Shown one piece after another: positions 29,329-38,413 of a DNA stretch of 64,000 nucleotides. Under the pieces are notes generated by a model. That model had not been told where the DNA came from and ran no database searches. It was given only the letters and a program-made list of their open reading frames with translations. Origin of the DNA: Acerihabitans arboris (GTDB lineage: Bacteria; Pseudomonadota; Gammaproteobacteria; Enterobacterales; Enterobacteriaceae). Both the position numbers and the translations under genes were made by a program. The stretch is from positions 1-64,000 of the forward strand of contig NZ_WUBS01000002.1 of assembly GCF_010131535.1 (NCBI RefSeq), written 5' to 3'. How positions within the stretch are numbered: position 1 is the first letter of the stretch; each line of letters opens with the position of its first letter.

Positions 29329-31632
29329 TCAGAAATGCATTCCTAACTGCATGTAGTAGGTTCGGCCCGACTCGTTATAAGTATTAGCCCCTGCCCCCCA
29401 CAGATATGCGCCAGTCGTAGCATTACCGGTGCTTTGGGCGTTGCCCTCACGGAAATGACGTTTGTCGAACAGATTATCTATCCCGGCAGTAACATCCATG
29501 TATTTATTTACGTTATAGGTTGCGCTCATGCCAGCCAGCGCATAAGGAGCTACCTGCCGGGTTTCGCTACCTGAGGTGGGTTCCCCTTTATAATTATATT
29601 TTTTCGGTTTCTGACGGCCATACCATGTCAGCGTGCCCTGAACTGACAGATCATTGGTAGCCTGCCAGTTCAGCGTCGAATTAATCGTATATTTGGGGAT
29701 AACAGACAGGTAATCACCGGAAGTTTTATTTTTGTTTTCGATGATATAGGTGAAGTTATTATTTATCTTCACCGTATCGGTTATCGGGAAGTTGAACGTT
29801 CCTTCCAGACCCTGAACGACTGCTTTAGGTACATTTTCCCATTTGTAAACATCTGAAGTACCGTTGTTGTACTCCGCCTCGTAGCCACTTTCAATTTTAT
29901 CGCGGTAGTCGTTGCGATACCAGGTCAGACCGGCCTGCACGTCATCATGTTTAAATTCAAGTCCGACCTCTTTGTTGACGCTGGTCTCAGCTTTCAGATC
30001 ACGATTCCCCTGTAAGTAGCAGGAACCAGCGCTGGCATAGCAGCCCTGGCCTCTACTGTATAACAGGTAGTTGGGATTGGTCTGATACAGGTTCGGAGCT
30101 TTCCATGCACGGGCTATGCCCAGCTTCAGCGTGAAGTCGCTACTCAGTTTCTGGGAGAGATTCAGGGACGGGCTCCAGTTACTGCCGCTGATGTTCTGGT
30201 GATTGAATCGAATGCCTGGTGTCAGAAGGGTGGAATCAGTCAGCTCAATATTATCTTCAGTAAAAATGCCATAAATATCAGCCGAGCTGTTTATATCACG
30301 TCCGGAACTGGAAATCCCGTTAACCGAGCCGCCCGCCGTGGTGGATTCGATATTCGACGCGGGATCTTTCATGGCCTGATGATTCATCTCCGCGCCGAAA
30401 GTTACGGTTTGATTGACCCACAGGTCGAATGGGATATTAACCTCTGAGTGCAGATTGGTGTCATACAGCGTAATAGTAGAAAAGCCTTCATTAGAAGGGC
30501 TGAAAATCCCTGCGATGCCTCCTGAAAGGCCTTCATTGAGCCGGGTATTGCGTGTTTTTTCAAACTGAACATAGTTATTGGTAGTGACGCCGTTGTCCCA
30601 CAAACCGGTGTATTTAAGACTGAGTGTCTGACGATAGAGAATGTTAGTTTCCTTGCCGTAATATTTTTTAACCAGAGCATTACTGTTCGTGTTTTGTGTA
30701 TCACCAGCATACAGGTTGCCCTGGCGACTAAAACCGGTATCAAGCTCCAGTGTCTGCTGTGGCATAAATTCCCAGCGCAGGGCAGAATTAATGTCTTTAT
30801 TAATGAAGCCCTCGCGACCGGATGGATAGGTGCCAGCGTAGGCTCCAATCCGTGGAGTTGTGTGACTTTCGTTGATGTCCTGCGCATCAGCCTGTGTTTT
30901 ATTCCAGTTACCGGAGAGACGCAGGGTCAGGTTGTCAGCCAGTGCCCCACTTAAACTGGCATTGTAGCGTTTGGTGCTTCCTTCAGATTTGTGTTCTGGC
31001 ACGTTGAAATAGCTGTTGAAATTGCCATGCCACTCTTTGGCTGCCGGTTTGGTAATGATGTTCACCACTCCTCCCATAGCGCCGCTGCCGTACAGGGCGG
31101 CTGCCGGGCCACGAATGACTTCAATGCGGTCGATCATTTCCGGCGGCACCCAGTTAGTATCACCCCGGGTATCACGTTCATCGCTCCAGCCATAACGCAC
31201 CGAGTTGCGGCTGCTCACTGGCATGCCGTCAACCAGAATCAGGGTATTCTCAGGTCCCATGCCGCGTATATCAATCTGGCGGTTATTACCACGCTGGCCA
31301 CTGTTAGAGTTCCCTGTGAGGTTTACACCAGGCATGGTACGGATAATTTCGGCAACATCGCGCTGGATGGGGTGTTTTTTGATTGCCTCGCTGTCAATGA
31401 TCGACACACCAGGCGCCTGCAGGTTTTGCTTCGCCGCGGTGACCAGGATGGTATCGCCCGCCGTTGCGGCGGTGTCGTCGTCGGCAAGCGCTGACGCGCC
31501 GTCTCTTGCGGGGGGTGATACCGGTGCTGTGGTAGTACTGTCGGCCGCAGGCGCGGCCAATGGAAGAGCCAGAGTTCCCAGACCCAGACTGATTAGGGTC
31601 GCTAAGGAGTAACCTGAGAATGTGGTATTCAT
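29329..31632 (-). CDS. iroN: TonB-dependent catecholate siderophore receptor IroN
   Basis: From the ATG at 31632 (AGGGA upstream) the protein has 767 residues; the 40 preceding codons are not part of the family. A signal peptide ends near PLAAPAADS, a TonB box-like DTILVTAA follows, then a plug domain with MPGVNLTGNSNSGQRGN and DIRGMGPENTLILVDGMPV, and a 22-strand barrel ending in TYYMQLGMHF with the C-terminal Phe. Sequence landmarks match IroN/FepA. It imports ferric salmochelin and enterobactin. Here it lies upstream of iroB on the same strand, unlike the arrangement in Salmonella, where iroN is on the opposite strand beyond iroE. Confidence 0.92.
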   Translation of the reverse strand: MNTTFSGYSLATLISLGLGTLALPLAAPAADSTTTAPVSPPARDGASALADDDTAATAGDTILVTAAKQNLQAPGVSIIDSEAIKKHPIQRDVAEIIRTMPGVNLTGNSNSGQRGNNRQIDIRGMGPENTLILVDGMPVSSRNSVRYGWSDERDTRGDTNWVPPEMIDRIEVIRGPAAALYGSGAMGGVVNIITKPAAKEWHGNFNSYFNVPEHKSEGSTKRYNASLSGALADNLTLRLSGNWNKTQADAQDINESHTTPRIGAYAGTYPSGREGFINKDINSALRWEFMPQQTLELDTGFSRQGNLYAGDTQNTNSNALVKKYYGKETNILYRQTLSLKYTGLWDNGVTTNNYVQFEKTRNTRLNEGLSGGIAGIFSPSNEGFSTITLYDTNLHSEVNIPFDLWVNQTVTFGAEMNHQAMKDPASNIESTTAGGSVNGISSSGRDINSSADIYGIFTEDNIELTDSTLLTPGIRFNHQNISGSNWSPSLNLSQKLSSDFTLKLGIARAWKAPNLYQTNPNYLLYSRGQGCYASAGSCYLQGNRDLKAETSVNKEVGLEFKHDDVQAGLTWYRNDYRDKIESGYEAEYNNGTSDVYKWENVPKAVVQGLEGTFNFPITDTVKINNNFTYIIENKNKTSGDYLSVIPKYTINSTLNWQATNDLSVQGTLTWYGRQKPKKYNYKGEPTSGSETRQVAPYALAGMSATYNVNKYMDVTAGIDNLFDKRHFREGNAQSTGNATTGAYLWGAGANTYNESGRTYYMQLGMHF

Positions 31633-31857
31633 ATGTTCCCTGATCTGTAGCCGATCCGGAGACTGCCCAGGTGAAATCCGGCAGTATGGACGGCCTGATA
31701 TGTTATGAAGTTGATAAAATAAGCAGTTTTTTCGGCAACTGCCCGTCGGCAAAAATGTAATGTTAAATCGCTGTTAACATTACGTTATTCCATCGTTCAG
31801 CCACTCCCTTGACAAATAAAAACGGCCCTTTCTGGAACTTTTACACAATATTGCAAA

Positions 31858-31872
31858 TAGAAATAATTATCA
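31858..31872 (-). promoter_or_regulatory. Candidate Fur box upstream of iroN
   Basis: On the minus strand the site reads TGATAATTATTTCTA, with one perfect Fur heptamer (TGATAAT) and a weaker second one. It lies about 226 bp before the iroN start in otherwise gene-free DNA. Confidence 0.4.
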
Positions 31873-31938
31873 ATAGTATTAAGCTTGCGTTTCGCATTAA
31901 AAATTTATGTTTAGGTTTTAAACGAGGAATCACGCCCG

Positions 31939-32075
31939 GTGAAAAAGTCACGATACACCGAAGAGCAGATTGCCTTTTCCCTGAAGCAGGCTGAGCTGGG
32001 TACGCCAGAGCCGGAATTCTGCCGCTAACTGGGCGTATCTGATGCTACCTTTTACGCGTGGCGCAAGGAACATGG
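31939..32075 (+). pseudogene. IS3-family OrfA fragment with an in-frame stop
   Basis: From a GTG the plus strand encodes KKSRYTEEQIAFSLKQAELG, then EFCR, a TAA at 32026-32028, and LGVSDATFYAWRKEHGG. This is the helix-turn-helix of an IS407-group OrfA, interrupted by a nonsense codon. It is the same transposon type as the broken OrfB at 4.2-5.0 kb. Confidence 0.8.
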
Positions 32076-32255
32076 CGGAATTTCCACGTCGGAACCGAAG
32101 CATATGCGGCATTTAGCGATTTCCACGAATGCGTCGCACATCGGGTTCGGGGACGTTGTCGACAGCATAGAGACGTCGTACGGAATAGGCGTCTCGGGCC
32201 TAGAAATCCCGAGGAAACGCACGCCGATGGGCCTCGTCGCGGTGAGAAAGCGTGG

Positions 32256-32432
32256 GCCATACACCGGTATTGCAAATACGGCATCAACTACCGCGAACTG
32301 CAGAAGATGCTTGCCAATCGGGGCGTCTACGTCGATCACACCACGTTTTACCTCTGGGTTCAGCGCTATGCGCCTGAGCTTGAAAAGTGGCTGCGCTGGT
32401 ACTGGCGTAATCCCACTGACCTTAGGTTGTTC
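32256..32432 (+). pseudogene. IS6-family transposase fragment
   Basis: HRYCKYGINYRELQKMLANR, then VDHTTFYLWVQRYAPELEKW and WYWRNPTDLR, is the N-terminal part of IS6 (IS26-like) transposases. The sequence departs from the family after DLR and the catalytic core is absent. It follows the IS3 OrfA piece with no intact end. Confidence 0.8.
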
Positions 32433-32459
32433 TGCAGAAATTTGGTGTTTGTAATGTGC

Positions 32460-32689
32460 GGGTATGAAGCATTTATGGCACGCATGGTGCGCGGAATCCG
32501 GTTGCGAAGACGACCAGGATGACCAATACCATAGCGGCCCCTGCCAGGGAGGTGGTCCACTAGCCACCGTCGTAATAGGTAGCCGCTCCCAATGCCGATC
32601 CCATTGCACCGCAAAGGAATATGACAGTCATGTATGCCGCGTTCAGGCGGCCGCGCGCCTCTGAATCGAGGCTCTGGATTTGAGATTGC
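32460..32689 (-). pseudogene. MFS transporter fragment with an in-frame stop
   Basis: The minus strand encodes IQSLDSEARGRLNAAYMTVI and FLCGAMGSALGAATYYDGG, then a stop, then WTTSLAGAAMVLVILVVF. This is the end of an MFS efflux transporter (helices 10 to 12) with a nonsense codon. The rest of the gene is missing. Confidence 0.65.
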
Positions 32690-32777
32690 CAACGTCGCGC
32701 TTTTCCTGGCGTCGGATGAGTCGAGCTATCTGAGCGGGGCCGGACTGGTTGCAGATGGCGGCTTCTCTATTGCCTGA
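32682..32777 (+). pseudogene. SDR dehydrogenase, C-terminal fragment
   Basis: Thirty-one codons, EIANVALFLASDESSYLSGA and then LVADGGFSIA before TGA, are the cofactor-proximal end of a short-chain dehydrogenase. Upstream sequence is the oppositely oriented MFS fragment, so the gene has been cut. It lies 83 bp before the possible acetoacetate decarboxylase fragment. Confidence 0.75.
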
Positions 32778-32859
32778 CGGTTGAGATTTTCAGCAATTTT
32801 TAATTACGTGAAAGATTGACCTGTTTATTGAAATTTATGTCATTAAGAGGACTTATTTT

Positions 32860-33138
32860 ATGGGTTTTGTAAAAAATGTTTTAAAAAGCCAAACCTGGCC
32901 GGTTTTCCAAAATAAAGAAAGCTTATTCGAAGCGGATGTGCTTTCTGTCCTGTATGAAACCAGCAAAGAAGTATTGCAAGCGATCATCCCTCCTGTAAGG
33001 CAGGCTATTATCTACTTGACTGTTCTGATAGGTTGTCGCGATATAATGAGAGAAAGTATTGCCGTCATTTTACCCAAACTTATAATTAAAATAAGGGATT
33101 TTATTATAAGCCGAATCCGCGCGAAACCATTTCATTGA
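32860..33138 (+). pseudogene. Possible acetoacetate decarboxylase-like N-terminal fragment
   Basis: The frame opens with MGFVKNVLKSQTWPVFQNKE and continues FEADVLSVLYETSKEVLQAIIPP. This resembles the start of acetoacetate-decarboxylase-family proteins, where a strand and helix lead to a PPPL motif. After IIPP the sequence becomes unrelated hydrophobic code, suggesting a break near 32995. GAGG lies before the ATG. It follows an SDR fragment, so the two may once have formed a catabolic pair. The assignment is tentative. Confidence 0.4.
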
Positions 33139-33560
33139 GTCATTGACATCGGGCGTAACTTTATGACCAACTTTATTAATGACTAATGTACCCGCGTTAG
33201 GAACCTGCCAGCGTAGCCCATAAGTCCAAGCGTAAGCCCATTATTAATGATGATTAAATTAACCTATTATTCATGGATGCATATATACTTTAAATGCTCT
33301 GTATATGTTCTCTTTCCAAACAGCCATTTTCTCGCTCTACAGGAGATTGGTTTCTCAATGTCACGCCTTAGCCCAGCCGCAATGATTTCTTCCAATAAAC
33401 TGGATCAGACAAAACTGGCGTTCCCTGCCATGCTTTTATCAGGGGCGAGGAGAGCCGTGGTGAAAAAATCAGAATTTTCCGAAGAACGCTTTGCCTCTCT
33501 CTAGAGTGGAGTGTGCTTCCGCTGGCGGCATGCTCGATAAGCAATGATCATTTCCCCCGG
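33139..33560. other. Intergenic debris
   Basis: No intact gene is seen. At 33457-33504 a plus-strand frame ends VKKSEFSEERFASL, reminiscent of the first residues of IS3 OrfA proteins, so a further small IS trace is possible. Confidence 0.35.
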
Positions 33561-34208
33561 TTAATTGACAACGATGATGCCGAGCCGCCCCATTAATTCC
33601 GACACCTGGTCCGCATCCAGCTTTGCTCCTTCCAGGTTAGTACTGCGAACATCCAGTTCGCCCAGTGCTGAATTGGTCAGGTCGCACTGGGTGAAATTGG
33701 CGGTTTGCCAGTCAAAAGAAGAGAATTCACCACCGGAGAGGTCGGAACCGCAAAAGGTAGCGCCCAGGACATTGGCGCCATTCCAACGGTTTTCCCATAA
33801 CTCGCATTTTTCAAGGATAACCTTTGAAAAATTGGTATAGCTTAAATTATTTTTGATAATGTAGGCACTGCAAAACCAACTGCGCGAGGAGATCCGGTTC
33901 ATGAAACTGGCACCGCGAAAATCCGCTCCCTGCGCCCTGCACTCCCTTATTTCTATCCCCAGCGCATTGATATTCCGTAGGTTATTCATCGTCAAATCAC
34001 AGGTTCTAAAACTTGCATCCTTTAACGTTGCATGGCTGAAGTTACACCCTATCTGACTTTCATGGTCGTAAAACTGACAGTCGATAAATCGTGTTTCCGT
34101 CAGGTCGCTACCGGAAAAATCACAATCAAGAAATGTGCAGTTTTCGACCGCTGCCCCGGTAAACCGATCGTGGGTAAACTTCTCGCTACGATAATCAAAC
34201 AAAGCCAT
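33561..34208 (-). CDS. qnr: Qnr-type pentapeptide-repeat protein (QnrB-like)
   Basis: From the ATG at 34208, with GGAG 5 bp upstream, the protein has 215 residues, matching QnrB proteins (about 214). Nearly the whole chain is pentapeptide repeats of the A(D/N)LXX type. Signature stretches include FIDCQFYDHESQIGCNFS (loop A), CRAQGADFRGASFMNRISSR and WFCSAYI (loop B), and NFSKVILEKCELWENRWNGA. Qnr proteins form a DNA-mimicking dimeric helix that binds gyrase and topoisomerase IV and protects them from quinolones. No mobile qnr context (IS or integron) frames it, so it looks like a resident homologue. A LexA box, typical for qnrB, was not found upstream. Confidence 0.93.
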   Translation of the reverse strand: MALFDYRSEKFTHDRFTGAAVENCTFLDCDFSGSDLTETRFIDCQFYDHESQIGCNFSHATLKDASFRTCDLTMNNLRNINALGIEIRECRAQGADFRGASFMNRISSRSWFCSAYIIKNNLSYTNFSKVILEKCELWENRWNGANVLGATFCGSDLSGGEFSSFDWQTANFTQCDLTNSALGELDVRSTNLEGAKLDADQVSELMGRLGIIVVN

Positions 34209-34332
34209 TTCAGCTCCTTTTTTTTTAAACAGTGATATTGGAATCATATCTCCTCGGTCAACGGTGTACTTGGCTGCTTAAATACCCCCTTCATTTTGAG
34301 ATATCCCGGCCATCTGGTCTGCTGACTTATTC

Positions 34333-34680
34333 CTACATTGGCTCAAAGTTACAGAGACTATCTCTTCTATATCGCGACGGCGTCACCTTATATTTTTTCT
34401 TGAAAGCCCGGATAAAGGCTGGCTGTGAAGTGTATCCAGATGTAATCGCAATCGTTATCATCGACTCTTTGCTATATTTCAATTTTTTTGCCGCCATCTC
34501 TAATTTTTTATCGCGAAGATAATCACCTAAAGTAATGTGGGTCGCCTGATAAAAAAGTTTTTGCAAATACCATTTCGAATAACCCGCCCTCTGAGCAAGA
34601 TCTTGAATGCTAAAGGGCTTATCCATATTGTCTTGCATCCATACGATAAGTCTTTCAATGAATGCATTTCGGGTTGTCAT
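34333..34680 (-). CDS. AraC-family activator of the MarA/RamA/SoxS type
   Basis: This 115-residue protein is just the double helix-turn-helix DNA-binding domain, as in MarA, SoxS and RamA. Helix 3 contains AQRAGYSKWYLQKLFYQAT, and the second reading head is SGYTSQPAFIRAFKKKYKVTPSRYRR. There is no sensor domain, so activity depends on expression level. It is 124 bp upstream of qnr on the same strand and near a damaged RND efflux locus. Relatives activate efflux and lower porin production; whether this one controls qnr is inference. Confidence 0.9.
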   Translation of the reverse strand: MTTRNAFIERLIVWMQDNMDKPFSIQDLAQRAGYSKWYLQKLFYQATHITLGDYLRDKKLEMAAKKLKYSKESMITIAITSGYTSQPAFIRAFKKKYKVTPSRYRRDSLCNFEPM

Positions 34681-34787
34681 AGATCATTCCCTCAATTCAG
34701 AAAACGCATTGACCCTGGTTTCTCGAACGTATGAAGGGCATTCCACGTTCACAGCGATGACCGCAAATATCTCTTGCCCCGGTACGT

Positions 34788-36308
34788 TTATGGCATGTCG
34801 GCCTGCCAACCTCCGCCTAAGGATTTAAATAACGTAACCAGCGCAATCTGCCGCTATGCGGCGATGTCAATTAGCGTGTTTTGGTTTGAAAAATCAGTAC
34901 GCTGAGCCTTCAGGAAGCGCAGGTAGTCGTCCACCCCGGCGTCATAACGCGCTTGTGATAACCGCAACGACGCCGTGCTGGATATCGCCAGCGAACGTCG
35001 CGACGCTTCCTCGCGACGTAGAGTATCGGTGGCCGCCAGCGCGTCCGAGACCTCTTTGAACGCCGTCTGGATAGCGTGCTCGTACCCGGCCACGGCAATA
35101 TCCTTTCTGGCCTCGGCCAGATCAAGGTTAGCGACGTTGCGGCCACCGCTAAAAAGATTGGCAGGGTAAGCCGCGGTGAGAACGACCAGGCGCGCTGACC
35201 TTGTCGGACCAGCGGTACCGCCGATGATTATCCGTTCGCCGGACTTAAGGCCGCCGAGGATATGCCACTCCGATCCCTGCATCGTGCCGGTAGTCACCGG
35301 GCGCGCTTCTACGATGTCATCCTTGCCTATCAGCAGAACCTGCGCCTTGCCTTTCGTACTACGGCGCACAGCGCGCTGCGGTACCAGGATCGCATTCGGG
35401 TCAACACCCTGCTGGGTATGCACCCGTACGTACATGCCGGGAAGCAATAACGCATCCGGATTAGCGAGCTGGCCGCGCAAAGACACCTGGCCGGTAGTGC
35501 GATCCACGGTGATGTCGGAGAACAGCAGATGGCCGTCGCGCGTCTGGTCAGTGCCGTCGACGGTGACCGAGATCCACGCGCCCTGGTCCCGGTCCTGCGC
35601 CAGGCGGCCTTCGGCGAGCGCGGCACGCATGCGTAGTACATCGGCTACCGGCTGCTTGAAATCGGCATAGGCCGGGTCGAGTTGTTGGATGGTCGCCAGG
35701 GCGGTAGCCTCGTTCTCTCCAACCAGGGCGCCTTCGGTCACCTGGGCCCGGCCGATACGCCCGGAAATTGACGCCCTGACCGTGGCATCGTCCAGTTCCA
35801 GCCGCGCCGTCTCGACGTCGGCCTGGGCCGACTGTCGCGCGGCCAGCGCGCTTTTAAGCGCGGCCTGGGCGGCATCGAAATCCTGCCTGCTCACCGCCTC
35901 GATCTCAGCCAGCGGCGTATAGCGTTTGACCGCAGCCCGGGCGTCAAACAACTCGGCATCAGCCTTGGCCAGCTCGCCCTGCGCCCGCGACAACGTGGCC
36001 TTGAACGGTGCGGGGTCGATCTGGAACAGCACCTGTCCGGCCTCGACATCGGCACCCTCCTCGAAGTTGCGGCTGAGCACGATGCCGGCCACACGGGCGC
36101 GCACCTCGGCCACGCGGTCCGGTTCAGTGCGCCCGGGCCATTCATGGGTCAGCGTCAATGGCCGCGCCTGCACGATAATCGCTTGTACCGCCCGGGGTGT
36201 GGCATTGGGTACATCGTTGTCCCCGTCGCATCCGCCGATCAGCAGCGGTGCCGCTATGACAACCACCATCAGGGACCATCCCCGCACGCCTCGGTGTTCA
36301 AGCATCAT
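34788..36308 (-). pseudogene. RND efflux adaptor fused to outer-membrane factor, with nonsense codon
   Basis: The first 370 or so codons are a MexA/AcrA-type periplasmic adaptor: lipobox-like LLIGGC, GRTEPDRVAEVRARVAGIV, a helical hairpin, and DGTDQTRDGHLLFSDITVDR. At roughly 35.13-35.2 kb the frame switches to the end of an OprM/TolC-like outer-membrane factor (ANLDLAEARKDIAVAGYEHA, SQARYDAGVDDYLRFLKAQR). The RND pump gene and most of the outer-membrane gene that should lie between are gone, so one deletion fused the two in frame. The fusion stops at a TAG at 34854; beyond it the same frame continues RQIALVTLFKSLGGGWQAD to a natural stop at 34788. The product cannot make a pump. Confidence 0.88.
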
Positions 36309-36411
36309 GGAACTCCTAGAGTTAAAAAATCAGTAGCGGCTTCAAAGATATTATTTTAATCAAAAGGAATCAATATAGATTCATAAAAAACTTTATAGGT
36401 TTTTAAAGTGT

Positions 36412-36429
36412 GTTATAAGTTCTTACAAC
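36412..36429. promoter_or_regulatory. Candidate TetR operator
   Basis: GTTATAAG and CTTACAAC form an 8-bp inverted repeat with one mismatch around a TT centre. It lies in the divergent promoter region between the efflux pseudogene (start 36308) and the tetR gene (start 36518), the expected operator position. Confidence 0.45.
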
Positions 36430-36517
36430 ATGATGTATGAAAACATGGCTACAAAATTGTTATTTTGAATTCCGTATGATTCAATAGTATCCAAGAACAT
36501 CCGCTCAGGAGAAAAAA

Positions 36518-37069
36518 ATGGCAGTCCTTAGCCCACATACGGAAGACAATGAAATCCTTGCATCACTGGCATTGGCGCTTGTCGATGACCAACGCGCGAC
36601 CCTGCAAGAGCTGGCCAGGGCTATCGGCATCAGCAAGGCGACTCTGTACCGCTTCTGCCATACTCGCGAACAGCTGATTGAGCGGCTGACAAACCATAGC
36701 GTCCAGATGTTTAACCAAGCCATGCAAGCTGCGGAACTGGATAGCTCTCCACCTCGTGAGGCTCTCGGTCGCCTGATATTCAACAATCTGCAACACCGGG
36801 AAATGACCTCGTTCCTGATGTTTTATTGGAAACCGAATAATTCGTCGGATTTGGGTGCTGTAACGGGTTGGGAGGCTGCTATGGATGCATTCTTCCTGCG
36901 GGGCCAGCAGAAAGGTGTGTTCAGGATCGATATCGCCGCGCCCGCGCTGACGGAGATCTTTGTCAGCATCCTTGTAGGGCTGGTGGAGGCCGAGCGTCGG
37001 GGCCGGGTTGCCAAGGCAGGTTTGGCGACCTTAATTGAAGGGGCCTTTTTAAAAGGCGCTTTACGCTAA
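36518..37069 (+). CDS. TetR-family regulator of the RND efflux locus
   Basis: This 183-residue protein has a TetR-type helix-turn-helix with LQELARAIGISKATLYRFCHTREQL at about residues 28-52 and a helical ligand domain ending ILVGLVEAERRGRVAKAG. GGAG precedes the ATG. It is divergent from the fused efflux pseudogene and would have repressed it. Since the target is destroyed, the regulator may now be without a local job. Confidence 0.88.
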   Translation: MAVLSPHTEDNEILASLALALVDDQRATLQELARAIGISKATLYRFCHTREQLIERLTNHSVQMFNQAMQAAELDSSPPREALGRLIFNNLQHREMTSFLMFYWKPNNSSDLGAVTGWEAAMDAFFLRGQQKGVFRIDIAAPALTEIFVSILVGLVEAERRGRVAKAGLATLIEGAFLKGALR

Positions 37070-37469
37070 TATCGAGTGACAATAAGTTAAACCTTTTCTT
37101 TTGATGGCGGGAGGGATGGTTTTAAATAATCTGCTGCGGTTATCGCTTTTACTTTTTGTATTGCTGATGCTGTCATTATTTTCGTTTCACGTAGCCATCT
37201 GTTCAAAAAGGGAAAAAATGATTTTAATGACACTCATTATAAAAATAAGCGGAAATAACCTGATGACCTGGTGGTGACAAGGCGTTACCTACCACGTACT
37301 CCCGGTGGCGCAAAATGCGACCAGCTCATAGACAGCGATGGCGGTGGCAGGCCGTCCCTTTATCGTCCGTTTTTCGCCAATCGCTGTTCAGGATGAAGTG
37401 TTTTGCCGTGAGCTGAAGTACACACCGTATTCAGGCAAATAGCTCTTGAAATTTAAGGTGACAGAAGCT
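37070..37469. other. Intergenic region before the Rob-like gene
   Basis: No gene is recognised in these 400 bases. The last part must contain the promoter of the Rob-like gene, but no clear -10/-35 pair or marbox could be assigned. Confidence 0.35.
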
Positions 37470-38354
37470 GTGAATACCGCCCAATTAAATGTAATAAGCG
37501 TGTTACTGGACTGGTTAGAAGGTAATCTGGATCAGCCTTTATCCTTGGACGACGTGGCCGCAAAGGCGGGCTATTCAAAATGGCATCTGCAACGCATGTT
37601 CAAGTATGCCACCGGCCAAAACCTCGGCGCCTATATCCGGGCGCGGCGGTTATCCAGAGCCGCGGTGGCCTTACGCATAACGAGCCGATCCATTATGGAT
37701 ATAGGATACTGGTATCATTTCGACTCACAGCAAATTTTCACTCGTGCCTTTAAACGACAATTTGCGCAAACGCCGGGATCTTACCGCAGCGCCGCAGACT
37801 GGCCGTTTGCGAGAATTTACCCGCCAATAAACCTGGGCGTAGCCAGGATACCGACGCCTGATTTCATTACCTTGGACGAAACACGCCTGGTCGGCGTGAC
37901 CAATAGTTATTGCAATACATTGGAGCAGATAGATGATTTTTTCCGCCAAGACATAAGACCCCGTCTCTGGCACCAATACCTCGAAAAAAGCACAACCCTT
38001 CCACCCATGCTTTACGGACTGAATCGCCTGGTTCCGAGTGACACAAAAGGACATAGACAGGCGGATATGATTTTTCACTACACGACCGCATGCAAACCAG
38101 GACAACTACAGCAACATATGTCGGAGGGGCAACCGGTGGTGGTTGAGAGGGGAACATATGCAAAATTTACCTATGAAGGTCCTGCCGCCGATCTACACAA
38201 TTTTATTATACTGGCATACGGCACGGCTATGCCGAACCTGGGTTTAACGCGTCGTCAGGGCCATGACATCGAGTGTTTCTATTCACAATCGGAGCATCAA
38301 TGTTCAACGAATTGTATATTGCATTGTGAATATCTTATTCCTATCCGGAACTGA
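37470..38354 (+). CDS. Rob-like AraC-family activator
   Basis: The N-terminal half closely follows E. coli Rob: LLDWLEGNLDQPLSLDDVAA, KAGYSKWHLQRMFKYATGQN, AYIRARRLSRAAVALRIT, and HFDSQQIFTRAFKRQFAQTP in the second reading head. A GyrI-like C-terminal domain follows (FTYEGPAADLHNFIILAYGT and LIPIRN end). Rob activates multidrug and superoxide responses. The chosen GTG start gives 294 residues and aligns with the Rob N-terminus; a TTG at 37446 in frame is an alternative, and AAGG lies before the GTG. It may be a diverged paralogue; the true rob could be elsewhere. Confidence 0.85.
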   Translation: MNTAQLNVISVLLDWLEGNLDQPLSLDDVAAKAGYSKWHLQRMFKYATGQNLGAYIRARRLSRAAVALRITSRSIMDIGYWYHFDSQQIFTRAFKRQFAQTPGSYRSAADWPFARIYPPINLGVARIPTPDFITLDETRLVGVTNSYCNTLEQIDDFFRQDIRPRLWHQYLEKSTTLPPMLYGLNRLVPSDTKGHRQADMIFHYTTACKPGQLQQHMSEGQPVVVERGTYAKFTYEGPAADLHNFIILAYGTAMPNLGLTRRQGHDIECFYSQSEHQCSTNCILHCEYLIPIRN

Positions 38355-38413
38355 CTGGACTTACATACTCGATAAAACCCTAATTAATTGCCCTTAGATA
38401 GCAATTACTCCGC

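Noticed and set aside
33016-33054. TTGACT and TATAAT as a strong promoter
   Set aside because: The spacing is about 20 bp, too long for a sigma-70 promoter, and the sequence lies within fragment debris.
34209-34332. LexA box upstream of qnr
   Set aside because: No CTG-N10-CAG was found between the qnr start and the activator gene.
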